DNA of 64,000 nucleotides from NCBI RefSeq assembly GCF_016802725.1, contig NW_024105412.1, forward strand, positions 168,841 through 232,840. The letters run 5' to 3'. The position numbers and the translations under genes are program-made. This DNA is from Solenopsis invicta (lineage: Eukaryota; Arthropoda; Insecta; Hymenoptera; Formicidae). The number at the start of each line of letters is the position of its first letter. The stretch's first letter is position 1. Under the pieces are notes generated by a model. It did no database searches. It was not told where the DNA came from and worked only from the letters and a program-made list of their open reading frames with translations. Shown here in pieces: positions 1 to 10,601 of this stretch.

Positions 1-1
1 A

Positions 2-1048
2 CTTGGTGAATGCCAGGTCCAACCCTACGTTGCTGCAAGGAGATATCAAGAATTATATCCGAATAGACCAAGGCATCCGACGGCGGTCATTATAATTGGA
101 GCATCTCAACGGTTGTTCGAAACCGGAAGTGTCTTACCGAAAAAAAATGATTACGGTAGACATCGCAACGAAAGAAATTTGTGAAGTGTAGAGAGAGTCC
201 TTTGTGCTGTCGAACAAGAGCTTGAACCAATTGTTCGGGTCATTGCTCGGGAACACGATCTACCTTACTCTACAGTTCAAAGAATTCTGAAAGAAGGAAA
301 ATTGCACGCTTATCATTATATTCGCGTGCAAGAATTACGAGAGGAGGATTATCTACAAAGAACAACATTTTGTGAAAATTTTTTAAGAAGAGTAGATGAG
401 GATCCTGAATTTCCTTCTCGTGTGATATTCAGCGACGAATTGCTGTTTACACGAAAAGGAATTTTTAACTCTCATAATATGCATATGTGGAGTGACGAGA
501 AACTCGAGTAACGACGAGAATGTCGAGTAACTCGAGCCAGAAATTTCCAAACACGATGGAAATTAAACGTATGGGCAGGAATCATGGGCACAAACATATT
601 GGGTCCAGTAATTCTGCCCGACATTTTAAATGGCGCGTCGTACATGGAATTTTTATCTGAAAATATTCCAGACTTTTTAGAAGAAATTCCATTAGCAAAC
701 AGGAATAAAATTATATTCCAACAAGATGGCACTTGACCACATAATGCCAGAATAGTAACAAATTACTTAAATGCACAATTTCCTGTCCGTTGGATGGGCC
801 GTTACGGCCCAATACGTTGGCCCGCAAGATCCCCGGACCTCAATCCGTTCGATTTTTTCCTGTGGGGATACTGTAAAGAAATTATTTACAGAAAGCTTCC
901 CGAAGACGTCGAGGATTTAAATGACAAGCTGCATCATGGCATTTGGAGTATCGACAATGACATTCTGGAGAAGATGCAAATAAATTTATTACGACGCATG
1001 AGAGCCTGCATTACAATGGACGGTGGCCACTTCGAACATTTATTATGA
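2..1048 (+). pseudogene. Tc1/mariner-superfamily transposase relic (DUF4817-type N-terminus)
   Basis: One + frame reads as a cut-and-paste transposase throughout but is broken by stops near 182, 509 and 734. The N-terminal helix-turn-helix region has the pattern YQELYPNRPRHPT (about 46-85), seen in insect proteins catalogued as DUF4817. The DDE/D nuclease core shows VIFSDELLF (422), FQQDGT (717) and SPDLNPFDFFLWG (830), the three regions that carry the catalytic acids in this superfamily. A short local duplication of GAGTAAC near 505-532 supplies the second stop. The left end lies outside the window, so the left inverted repeat cannot be judged. The family call is firm at superfamily level; the subfamily is inference. 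Confidence 0.85.
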
Positions 1049-1555
1049 AGAAAACTTCAAGAATATAATTCCTGAAATCTCCTTGCAGCAATGGATAATC
1101 TACCCTTTTCAGGGCAACCAAATATTTTATTTTGAGGAATATTTTCAGTTTTTGCAAATAATAAAAAAACAAAAAAATATTTAGAAGAAAGTGATTTTGA
1201 TACAATCATTTCTTGAATATTTTGAATAAATAACAATTATCTAGATAAAGAGTCACTTATGGATCATACAATTTTTAACAAATAATGATAAACATGCATT
1301 TGCAACATTTTTCTGATAAATTGTATTGATGTAAATCGTATTAACCAATATTTTCATTTTAAATTGCCGCGTTTTGACTTATGGCTTTAACCAATCGTTC
1401 GAGACTCTTATAACGACATAACCAATAACATCCAGTCGACTGCTTGATATCGTCGAATGAACACGTGTTGTATGATCGTAACGTAGACACGTGTTTCTTC
1501 GAGTAATTTTAACGCATCGAATGATTGTAGTGATTAGAGTAGTGATTAATAGAAA
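1049..1555. other. AT-rich non-coding stretch after the transposase relic
   Basis: No gene is visible. Bases 1056-1095 are a close inverted copy of coding bases 23-62 of the preceding relic. The rest holds two short palindromes containing CACGTG (1461 and 1491) and no recognisable element end. Confidence 0.5.
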
Positions 1556-1559
1556 TTAA

Positions 1560-2539
1560 TCCTTAAACACGTAAGTGGGTCTGAAAGACACCATATGAAG
1601 TTTTGAATGCTTGCTATGTGAAGACGGAATGAGATAGGAGGTTCGGACCAAGATGTAAAAAATGTTTGAAATTTCTTTCAATTGATATAGTTGATCAACT
1701 TTTTTGGTCAACTAGAATTCGAACAGCACAGCAGCAAAGTTTTGTTAGGGTCAAAACGACCCATATAGTGTGTAAGTGAAACTTTTTTTGTGAGTTTTTA
1801 CATAAAAAATCTGGACAAAATACGTTCGAACAGGTTGATTTGCAGATGTCACTCGCATATACTCTATCTAAAGTTGGAATCCTATAAAATGTTGTAGAAA
1901 AAAAGAGTTTTTCCGAAATATATCATGAAACCCATCAATTTTCAATTTTAGACACGATTTAATCAAAAATTCCTCATATTCGCCTTGTTACGGTAAGTAC
2001 ATTTTTTAATAGAAATGACAATAATATAATTTTTTTGAAAGTATGAATCTTTAGCTTTAAAACGCCGTATTGTAAAGTTCTTTAAAGTTTTTTGTTGCAA
2101 AGATATGATTTTTTTTTTAAATTGGATTTTTAGATGCCCAAAAATATCTCATATTCTCCATGTTACATAATTATACTTTTTAAAAGAAATGACTTTGCCA
2201 AATTTTATTTTGAAAGCGTGACTCTTTAGCTTTAAAACGCCGTATTTGAAAATCCTTAAACGTTTGTTGTTGCAAAGATATGATTTTTTGAAGGAAAAGT
2301 GGATTTTTGACCTATTTCTCATTTTTGCTTAATGGTTTTGCTTTTATAACTTCACAATAAATTATTTTTCGGCAATGTCGATTATGCAGTCACACTTCTG
2401 AGATTTGGAACTTTTGTTTAAAAAAAAAAATCGTAGAAAAATATTGATTGTAATCAAAATTATAGCTTCTCAAAGTTTAAAAAGTCTCCCAGACTCAAAA
2501 ATGTGTTTCCGTATTTTACAAGATCGGTGTGTTTAAGGG
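1560..2539. mobile_element. piggyBac-like non-autonomous element, copy A (980 bp)
   Basis: The element is flanked by TTAA on both sides (1556-1559 and 2540-2543), the target site typical of piggyBac. The ends are inverted: left CCTTAAACAC and right GTGTTTAAGGG. No transposase is encoded. The interior carries a diverged tandem duplication of about 170 bp (about 1970-2130 and 2140-2310), each unit containing TTTAGCTTTAAAACGCCGTA and GCAAAGATATGATTTTT. A second copy lies in reverse orientation at 31414-36145, split by another insertion. The TTAA sites and the second copy with the same boundaries make the borders reliable. Confidence 0.8.
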
Positions 2540-2689
2540 TTAATAAAATCGATCGATCGGTTTGTCGCGTAGTTCCGCGTTCATCGATCAAGTGCCGAGT
2601 AAATAGTATAAATGTGGTAAAATAACTTAGAGAGATAAATTTGGATAAAGGACAAATTTAAATTGAACTGTCGCATCGTGGAAACAATA

Positions 2690-3640
2690 AGCTGATCGCC
2701 GTGTGAGTAGACGTGCTTAAACTTGTTTGAAGTCCCCTCTTCCCCCCGTCTCTGTCTCTCTTTCTCTCTCTCTCACTTTATCTCTCTTGCCCCTTTCTTC
2801 CCTTCTTGTGCGTTTTAAAAGTGCTACTCTTAACTTGCAAGTGCATATTTAAGTAATCTAATTTGCATTAAATTTTATTATTTGCGGGCGTATGTGCATT
2901 CATTATAATAATATAAACTTGAAGATTTTACTATCATCCCGATATTTGACGGCCGGATGACGGAGATCGATATTTGACAAGTTAAATGTAGCATAATTAA
3001 AGTGAGTGAAAAAGAGAGAGAGAGAGAGAGAGAGGAAGTTTAAATAGGACAATAAGCTGTTCGCCGTATGGGATGGTGCGTGAATAAACGTGCTTAAACT
3101 AGTTCAAACACCTCCCCCCCTCTCTCTCTCCCTCCCTACCCTTTCTTCTTTTCTTGTACGTTTTAAACGTGCTACTTTTAACTTGCAAGTGCACATTTAA
3201 GTAATCTAATTTGCATTAAATTTTGTTATTCGCGGGCGTATGTACATTTATTATAATAATGTAAACTTGAGGGTTTCACGATCATCCCGATATTTGACGG
3301 CCGGATGACAGATCAAAATTTGACAAGTTAAATGTAGCATAATTAAAGTGTCAGAGAGAGAGAGAGAGAGAGAGAGAGTTTAAATAAAAATGTGCTGTCC
3401 ATGTACTTTTGTCAGTCATTTGAGCGCAGGAGGTGTCCCACTGAAACACCCGCGTGTAACAGTAAGTCGCGCCGCCCCTGTCTACCACTTGTATCCGACC
3501 CGTTATACGCTAACTAATTCTTATTGTACTTTGAAAACTAAGCTCCGGACAAATTTTTGCAAAAAGAAAAATCGTCTCAGAATTCGATTACGAATATGCC
3601 AGCTTCGGGACCAATAGGTTATTTTGAATCACCCTGTAGA
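2690..3640 (+). repeat. Diverged, internally duplicated copy of the long-arm repeat family
   Basis: Two tandem units of about 350 bp (about 2690-3040 and 3048-3390) share ACTTGCAAGTGC, AAGTAATCTAATTTGCATTA, GATATTTGACGGCCGGATGA and a terminal (AG)n run. The region then continues with CACCCGCGTGTAACAGTAAG and AAAAATCGTCTCAGA. The same sequence order occurs in the right arm of the element at 34500-35220. This copy lacks the GCGCACATCCCGATA minisatellite and ends near 3620-3640. A short apparent reading frame at 3390-3617 is inside the repeat and is not a gene. Confidence 0.7.
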
Positions 3641-3649
3641 TGCTGTTGA

Positions 3650-3945
3650 ACGGCTGCAACTGTTGCTGGGAATAAAAATAATTTGACAGGTGTATTGAAT
3701 CTTGTCAATTTAGCGAAGCTCAAGTATCGATAGTTATTAAATCAAGATTCTGTGATTAGAGCTCTATACATCGCCAAGAGAAGACGTACTCCATTATTCA
3801 CAATTACATTTAGTGGGCAATTTTCCGGATAAATACTTCTGCTGAACGCTGTAAATCTTGACGTTTCTTTAATAACTTTAAAGCTTTTATTTTTCCTTTG
3901 TTGAAGAGTGCAGAAGTCGTATCACATCCAGTGATAGCATGTAAA
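3650..3945 (-). pseudogene. Relic of an unnamed conserved protein with a TGCDTTSALF motif
   Basis: The minus strand reads HAITGCDTTSALFNKGK (3945 downward) and KALKLLKKRQDLQRS, then a stop, then NGVRLLLAMYRALITES, another stop and YRYLSFAKLTRFNTPVKLFL ending near 3650. The TGCDTTS / YRYxxFxK arrangement is familiar from repetitive, unnamed proteins in arthropod and cnidarian genomes. That resemblance is from memory and no function is claimed. Two stops and the short length mark it as a fragment, probably carried by a mobile element. Confidence 0.45.
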
Positions 3946-4396
3946 AATAAAAGATGTTTTTTACAATAAGTTTAATTGCCGATGCTATCAGAAGAATATA
4001 TTTGGTTGACGTTTTTACTTTTATCCTTCTTGACTTCAATTTTAATTCTTTATTGACATAACCACTGTATATTTTAATTTTGTTTATTTTTTACAAAATA
4101 AGGATTAGGCTATAGGAGAGACCATGTAAAAAAAAGCGCCTTAAATTTTATCTCAAAGGTGATGTGGAAACAAATGTATTGCTATTATTGTTCTGCGGAC
4201 ACTTTGTTGGCCGTATAACGTGAAAACAATTGTTTGTACATGAAAAATGTATAGAACATTTTTTGTAGAAAACAGTTTAATCTCCAATTTTCATAATAAC
4301 CGTAATTGACGTACAACTAATAAGAAGCAAGATATTAACAAAAAATCGATTTTTGTGACCTTTGACCTCGAAAAATTTTTGAAGCTAACACGATAT
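3946..4396. other. AT-rich stretch, nothing recognised
   Basis: No reading frame, inverted repeat or tandem array stands out. It separates the preceding protein relic from a MITE. Confidence 0.4.
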
Positions 4397-4406
4397 CGAT
4401 AAGGAC

Positions 4407-4801
4407 CGAGGGGGAATTCACAACCCAAAATTTTGTACACCAATGCCGATTTTTGGCATTGCTGTAAAACACTGCCGACATTTTTGTACACTGCCGACAA
4501 TGCTTATTGTTAGTCAATGCCTACAATGCCGTCAATCCTATATTAAAATTAAGGCAATGCCATGCAATTATGAACACTACCGCGTGCCCATTATCATACG
4601 CCAATGCCTGCACAAGAATTCTAAAGCTTTCCCGAAGTATTCAAAAATTTTTGTGCTCAACCCCATGATCGACTCTGAAGTGAGCTCACCACTCCCCAAC
4701 CACTGACGACAATGCCGTCAATATTATAGGTCACTGCTTACTTTTTTCGGCAGTCCACTGCCGAAATTTTGTACACCAATGCCGGCTGTGAATTTCCCCT
4801 C
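4407..4801. mobile_element. MITE with 9-10 bp target-site duplication (MULE-like)
   Basis: CGATAAGGAC occurs immediately outside both ends (4397-4406 and 4801-4810). The ends are inverted: GAGGGGGAATTCACA on the left and TGTGAATTTCCCCTC on the right. Inside each end lies TTTTGTACACCAATGCCG in direct orientation, with many TGCCGA repeats between. The duplication length fits Mutator-like elements; that class call is inference. There is no coding capacity. Confidence 0.7.
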
Positions 4802-4984
4802 GATAAGGACTTTTTGCACCTTGTTTATAATGCCTAAATAAAGTTGTGTGCAAAAATTTAGATAGGTGGTAATTTTTCCGAAGTAAGCCTCTTTTTTGAT
4901 CTAAAGTTCCTGGGCTTTTGTGTCCGGCGTTTGAACCGGAGTGGCGGTGGAGGGACGTAACGTTACACTTATATTATATAAAGG

Positions 4985-5700
4985 TAAAGATTTGTAAATA
5001 AATAACAAAAGAAATTAAAAATACAATTAAACGTTAGTTTGAGGACTCTTTTAATAATGAATGAATATTATATCACATGTTATGAGGTTTTGTGTTATAG
5101 AAATAAAAATTTCTTTAATCGAACATTTATCTCTTTTAGTAAAGATTTTAAAATATGTGCAATGAGGGTAGAGAAACGAAGAGACATGAAATAATGTAAG
5201 AAGGAAGGAGAAAGAATTATGAGAGTGTAAAATAAATAAAAAATATAAAGCAGAAAAGAATGAATTAAAGTAGGTGGAGAAGGTAAAGTTCTAAATAAAG
5301 TACGAAAGAAATAAGGAATGTAATTGTACACGAATTTGGAGGTTTCTTTAATAATGGATGCATATTATGGTTGATATTTTGTTTTAAAAATTACTATTTT
5401 ATTAACCTAACATTATCTGTTTTAGTAAAAAATTTAAAAAAATGTGTGAAATAATGTAAGGAAGAAGAAAGAAGAATTGTGAGAGTGTAAAATAGGAAAA
5501 AAGTAGAGAGTAGAGAGGATTTAAAGAAGGCTGAGTTTTTTATATAAAGGATTTATAAAGATTTTTATATATAGGATTTATAAAGATTTTTAAATAAAAG
5601 ACAAAAGATTTTTAAATAAAGGACAAAAGAAATTAAGAATTCAATTGAACACGAGTTTGAAGATTTTTTTTAATGATCACGTATATTTCAGAAAATAAAT
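4985..5700 (+). repeat. Tandem array, two full units of about 300 bp plus a partial third
   Basis: Each unit opens with a form of GACAAAAGAAATTAAGAATTCAATTGAACACGAGTTTGAAG, restated here only in description: the openings are near 4997, 5302 and 5620. Each full unit continues with TTTAATAATG, a TTTTAGTAAA block and ATGAAATAATGTAAG or its variant, then GAGAGTGTAAAATA. Divergence between units is moderate. No gene is present; the minus-strand frame at 5095-5331 is AT-rich and unlike any protein I know. Confidence 0.6.
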
Positions 5701-6090
5701 TTCAGAAGTGAACTTTTCATTATGATATCTTTGTAGAATTATTTTTTCTATCCGTAGAATACGGATAGAAAAAATAAAAACATTTTTATTATAGAACTTT
5801 ACCCATCGTTTGAGAGTATTTAGAACTTGATCGATTCAGAAGTTATTGAGATATGATAATCTTGTGTGCTTGGAAGTTGATTACTTGTGTATAATATTTG
5901 TTTTTAATACAAAAATGTAATCGTATTACGTGCTAAGTATAAATGTTATTGTATATTAAATATAAAATAAAAATTTTAAGTTGGTATAGATCTTGGTTAT
6001 ATAAACAACATAAAAGAGTTGTACATACGAGTATCTATTACAATAATGTGATATTAACGTATACTATTAATGATAATTTTATAGACATTT
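5701..6090. other. AT-rich spacer with a perfect hairpin
   Basis: A palindrome of the form TTTCTATCCGTA / TACGGATAGAAA lies at about 5742-5772. Nothing else is recognised. Confidence 0.5.
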
Positions 6091-6091
6091 A

Positions 6092-6199
6092 CCCTATCAG
6101 GAAACAATATCTTTTAAATGTTTTTTAAATATTTAAAAAACGTTATAATAAAGAATAAATATTTAAAAAACATTTCAAAAACATTGTCTACTGATAGGG
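6092..6199. mobile_element. 108-bp palindromic MITE with TA target sites
   Basis: TA flanks both ends (6090-6091 and 6200-6201). The ends are CCCTATCAG and CTGATAGGG, and pairing extends through AAATGTTTTTTAAAT in both arms, so nearly the whole element folds into a hairpin. A TA target suggests mobilisation by a Tc1/mariner-type enzyme. It sits directly beyond the truncated 3' end of the pogo-like relic. Confidence 0.7.
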
Positions 6200-6204
6200 T
6201 AATA

Positions 6205-6715
6205 ATAAATCAAATCATATTTTATTTTTATTTATTTATAATTATCAAGAACATCTGGTTCAACAACTGGTGTTCTTATAGACAAAGACTGGTTGCGTTT
6301 TAAAAACGCTATTAACCAATCAACTCCTGCTTCTTTATTATTATGCCACGATTGCGGCATAATAACATTGTACTTAAGTGCACAAGCAAATGCTAACTGT
6401 CGAACATCTTTTGGCGTTAATCCGTAGTAAATTTTGCTACATTTTGTTAAATAATTCACCAAAGTCTCTTGATCGTTGTTAAAAACTTGTCTATTCTTCT
6501 GGTAACCAATTGTAACAGATTCCATAGGTATGCACTTTTCCTTTGCTTCGCTTCGTTTTTGTAAGTATCTTCTTAGCGTCATATGACAGTCCAAAATCTT
6601 TTGCGATGCCACAAACTGTTTTCGTTTTATCCTCTTCTAAAACAGATGCTGCTTTGTCGTAGATGTCTTGAGATATTTGTCCACGCTCACTCTTTTTTTT
6701 ATACTTTCTCATCCT
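6205..6715 (-). pseudogene. pogo/Tigger-like transposase N-terminal relic
   Basis: The minus strand encodes a psq/CENP-B-type helix-turn-helix N-terminus (KKKSERGQISQDIYDKAAS, from 6712 downward). It continues in another frame with RQVFNNDQETLVNYLTKCSK, GLTPKDVRQLAFACALKYN and MPQSWHNNKEAGVDWLIAFL to SIRTPVVEP near 6245. One frameshift lies near 6590-6600. The DDD catalytic domain is absent, so it is truncated or is a first coding exon cut off by the neighbouring MITE. A TTTTTTGCAG acceptor-like site abuts the ATG at 6712, which suggests a spliced 5' leader. Confidence 0.75.
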
Positions 6716-7217
6716 GCAAAAAATAACAAATTTATATAATTCAAATTATACCAGTCAGCAAGAAACACGACGGGGCAGATTGTGACAAATCACAAATTAA
6801 TTATGGTTTGTCACAACCTGCCCCGAGAAAATGTCACTTTTAGCCTCAACACCGAAACTAACCTCTTAAGATTAAATATTAAAATACAAAAATTTGTAAA
6901 GCTTATAAAAGTAAGGTTCATTGTAAACAGAAGGAATTAGAGAGTATATACCACAACATACACATTTCTGCTTATTTAGATAACAAGTGCTAGACCAATA
7001 AATACTAAAAAACGAAAATATTACGAACCTGCGTTTTTGACGGCTGCTTGCACGGGCTCCTCTCACAAGAACGCCAGCCCCACTAGCTCGCGCGGTATGT
7101 CGGCTGACAATGGCGTGATTATTTATCTCCTTCTAACGTCACTATAACGGTTTTGGTTTAGCTACTGTTGGCGTTGTAACAACCTACTCCTGTAACAACC
7201 AGCCCCAGTCTCCCCTA
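6716..7217 (-). mobile_element. Leader and 5' terminal region of the pogo-like element
   Basis: Read on the minus strand, the probable element end is near 7217: AGGGGAGACTGGGGCTGG, followed by TTGTTACAGGAG and TTGTTACAACG. A donor-like CAG/GTTCGT lies near 7030 and an acceptor just before the transposase ATG, so 6716-7028 may be a leader intron. Within it, 6773-6826 is a palindrome with GGGGCAGATTGTGACA and its inverse. These resemble the terminal GGGGCTGGTTGTTACA, so they may be extra transposase-binding motifs or a small MITE. Confidence is moderate because the other end is missing. Confidence 0.5.
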
Positions 7218-8090
7218 TTATTCTTAATTATAAATGTATAATTTTTGAAATTTTTGTTATTTATATTTAGTTATATGTAAACATGAAACTAAATAAATGG
7301 CGCCCGCGTAGCGCGCGTGTGTTCTAGTACATTTGTAAACAATTAATGTAATTTGTCACAAATGTTTTGTGACTCCGCTATTGATTCACATCGTCGGTGT
7401 CGTTTTAAGCCGGTATTCATATTATATTCTTGACCGTCTTAAGTATTATTAAGATTTCATTAACCAATCAGAGAATCGTGTTAGTATATCTTAAGACATT
7501 ACTTAATACAGTTTTATCGAATACCGGTTTTAATTTACAAATTCTTTAAACTAATTACATATTATGTCGCTATAATTTAAAAAGTAATAATTTCTGCGAT
7601 ATTAAATTAAAAACTTCGTTTAACTTGAATCTTGATTCTTAATAATTGTTCCTTTAAATGGCCTGTACTTCTTTTTTAAAAGAACGTTTTTAAACATTTA
7701 ATGACCGAAGAAATTAAAACTTTTTAAATTATGGCAACATAATGTAATCATTTTGAAGTACTTTTAAATTGTAATGAGATACTGAAGATGATTCAATAGT
7801 GGGATTAAAACGTTTATAACATTTTACATTAATTGTTTATAAATGTATACATTAGCATATCGCATAAGTATCTAACTCATATCTTTCCTAGTTTATTTAT
7901 TTTCAAAATTGAAATATTAATTTTTATATATTAGGAAATAACTGAGAGTTTACTCCAGAAAAGTATATCATAATGAATAATTCTTATCTGATATTGTTAA
8001 TAATACGAAAGCGATAGCAAAAGTGGAAGAAGATAAAGCAAACACTTCAACAACAAAGAGTTAGGCAATGTTACATATAGCGATTGTTTG
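7218..8090. other. AT-rich stretch with one small MITE
   Basis: Apart from the MITE annotated at 7409-7527, no gene or repeat is seen. Bases 7880-8090 may hold the degraded 5' region of the Harbinger element, but no start codon can be chosen. Confidence 0.4.
7409..7527. mobile_element. 119-bp MITE flanked by TTTTAA
   Basis: Inverted ends GCCGGTATTC and GAATACCGG are flanked by TTTTAA on both sides (7403-7408 and 7528-7533). The arms also share TGTCTTAAGATA-like blocks. The flanks fit a TTAA or TAA target; the parent family is not established. Confidence 0.65.
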
Positions 8091-8606
8091 CAATATGGAA
8101 ACTAATGGTATCTCAAGAGAAAGAAGCTCGTCATAGAATATAAGTATGCCCAATATTCTCAGAAAGACAAAGATTGTTACAGGGTGACAGTGACAATCTG
8201 GTTAATGAAATGGAAATTGTAGATCATGAAATGTTCTACAATTATTGTAGAATGTCTACAGAGATGTTCAATCAGTTATTAGATATTGTTGGGCCACGCA
8301 TTGCAAAACAGAATGTCATTCGAGAGCCAATACCAGCCCGTACCCGGCTTTTAGTATGTCTGCGTTATTTAGCCTCTGGAGTATGAGTTCAATAGCTTTT
8401 TCTTTTCGAATTATAATAAACACTGTCTCAAAGATTATTTCAGAGATATGTGAGGAATTGTGGAACACTCTTCACGAATCAATTTTTCCTAAAATAAACG
8501 AAAAGATTTGGTTAAAAATTGCGAATGATTTTGCGATAAAGTGGAATTTTCCACATTGCGTAGTGGCGATAGATGGAAAACAAGTACAAATTCAGGTAAA
8601 TTTTTA

Positions 8607-8716
8607 ATGAGAAATGAAAATAGAATCAACATCGAAGCGACGTTGATTCAATGTCGATTAAAATCATTAAATCTAACTTGAATTGATTCGACGTCGTTTC
8701 CATTTTCATTTCTTGG
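8607..8716. mobile_element. Small palindromic MITE in Harbinger intron 1
   Basis: Left AGAAATGAAAATAGAATCAA pairs with right CATTTTCATTTCTTGG, and the arms share a TCGAA/GACGTCG core. Length is about 110 bp. The target duplication is unclear. Confidence 0.5.
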
Positions 8717-8911
8717 GTTGATATTTATACAAATAATATACTTAATATTAATTTTAATTGAAAATACAGCTGTATTTATACTGGTCGAAAGCGAATCTTA
8801 ATGCTCAATAATAATTTCCTAGATGAATTTATATACATTGCATTTATAAGTTCCTCAAATTGCGCGCTCCTTGTCTACCGAACTTTAAAATGCAACTAAT
8901 AAGTAGAACCA

Positions 8912-9178
8912 GAAATGTAATATCACGAAATTAAATTGCTAATCAGTTTAATTATTTGATGTAACAAGCATCTCTACAATCCTTCCCATTCCGAAATTTC
9001 TAAAAATTTATTTCAAAAATTTATTCAGAGTTTGAATCCGGATTCTTCAGCATTTCTTGCGGGCGTCTTTTTTCGCAACGAATTCTTTACAGATTTCAAG
9101 ATAAGGAGGATATCGTAGAGATGTTTGTTGGCATCAAATAATTAAATTTATTAGCAATTTAATTTTGTGATATTACAT
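8912..9178. mobile_element. Fold-back element in Harbinger intron 1
   Basis: The left arm begins ATGTAATATCACGAAATTAA and runs through TTTAATTATTTGATG to CATCTCTACAATCC. The right arm is its inverse, ending TTGTGATATTACAT near 9178. Arms are about 85 bp with a loop of about 95 bp. No coding capacity. Confidence 0.65.
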
Positions 9179-9911
9179 TTTTTATTATTTCCGTTAAAAT
9201 CCGGCAAACATGCAACGCGTTGATTGGGGCAACTTGTAACTGTAGATAATTTACCTAAGAAATTATTATTAAGCACAAGATCAGCTATTAATCGGTGTAG
9301 GCATATTTTTAATTTAAATTAAATTGTTATTACAATTTTCGGTCATAGTAGATTAATGTTTAATATTTATATGTACTGTGAGAAATAAAAATGATCATTT
9401 TTTTATTTTAGTCACCTCCTCATAATGGTTCAACTTTTTATAACTACAAGGGCAATCATAGTATTAATTTATTAGCAGTTTGTGATGCCAATTATTGTTT
9501 TACATTAGTTGACATTGGTGCGGACGGCAGACAGAGCGACAGTGGAATTTTTGCACATTAAAATTTTCGTCAACGATTCGAAAGAAACTAAATGAATTTA
9601 CCACAACTAAGATCAATTGAAGTTTCTGGGGCTGAATTACCGTTTGTGTTAGTAGCCGATTAGGCATTCGCTTTGACTTATTACATGATGCGACCATATC
9701 CACGAAGCGGACATTTAAATCGTCGAAGAAAGGTATTTAACAAGGATGGGAAGTAAGTGAGTTACAATAAATAGCGCCGTTATCGTTACTTCTTAATAAT
9801 ACTTTTTTTTAATTTGGTTACAATTTTTTATAATAATAATGGTCATAAGATCAGATTTGGAATAGTCACTTTTGACAATCAACTCGTTGCCGTTATGCGT
9901 TTTTTATATAC

Positions 9912-10070
9912 TATGTTTACGCGATTTAATTTACGTCGAAGTTACAACATCGTTATTATCGCTGCTAGCCAATCATAAGTCATTCCTCTGACGAATGGAG
10001 AAACTGTGAGTGGCTAGTTTTATAATACCGATGTTATAACTTTGGCGTAAATAGGGTCGTGTAAACGTAA
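9912..10070. mobile_element. Palindromic MITE inside the hAT-type element
   Basis: Left arm TGTTTACGCGATTTAATTTA then GAAGTTACAACATCG and GCTAGCC pairs with right GGCTAG, CGATGTTATAACTT and GGTCGTGTAAACG. Length is about 160 bp. The Gypsy-A insertion lies just outside its right end. Confidence 0.55.
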
Positions 10071-10077
10071 TTATTGA

Positions 10078-10411
10078 TATAACGCGAAAGCACCCGTAAC
10101 ACGGTCAAAGACGGCACTTAGATGGCACTCTACCTCTGGGAAATCTAACCCAGGCGGCGCTGACGCGAGCGAGGAAGCAGCGCGAGAAGACCTCGCCTAA
10201 CTTAACACTACCAGTGTGTGAACCACCAAAGAACATTCCGTCTTTCATTTTGTACACGCTCTCAGTATTTGCCTAAATACATTTTGCTCAATTTAAAGTC
10301 AGTGGTTAAACATTGTTGTCCTCTTCGATCTCAATAATAGTAACTTCGATAGAACTCACCTTACTGGACTGGCGTTGCGTCGACTACTCGACAGCAACCG
10401 ACCACGTCACA
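10078..10411 (+). repeat. Gypsy-A 5' LTR (334 bp)
   Basis: It starts TATAACGCGAAAGC and ends CACGTCACA, and is nearly identical to the 3' LTR at 14767-15103. The target duplication TTGA lies at 10074-10077 and 15104-15107. The LTR does not begin with the usual TG. Confidence 0.9.
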
Positions 10412-10413
10412 AT

Positions 10414-10430
10414 TGGCGCCTAACTAACAG
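10414..10430 (+). other. Gypsy-A primer-binding site
   Basis: TGGCGCCTAACTAACAG lies two bases after the 5' LTR. TGG opening fits complementarity to a tRNA 3' CCA end; the particular tRNA is not determined. Confidence 0.6.
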
Positions 10431-10601
10431 ATCAGGTTAACGACGAAGCCGACACATCTAACCAAGACGTCTTCTCCACGCAAGCCGTTACGACCGACAA
10501 CACGGTCACAAACGCGATCGCAATCGCTGATACCGCGCAGGTTAGAAACGAGCAGGAAAATCGAGCAATAAAGAGGCAAGAAAAAAAAACAGCAAACCAA
10601 C

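Noticed and set aside
3390..3617. 75-residue + frame
   Set aside because: It lies wholly within the arm-family repeat and is not open in the homologous copy near 35000.
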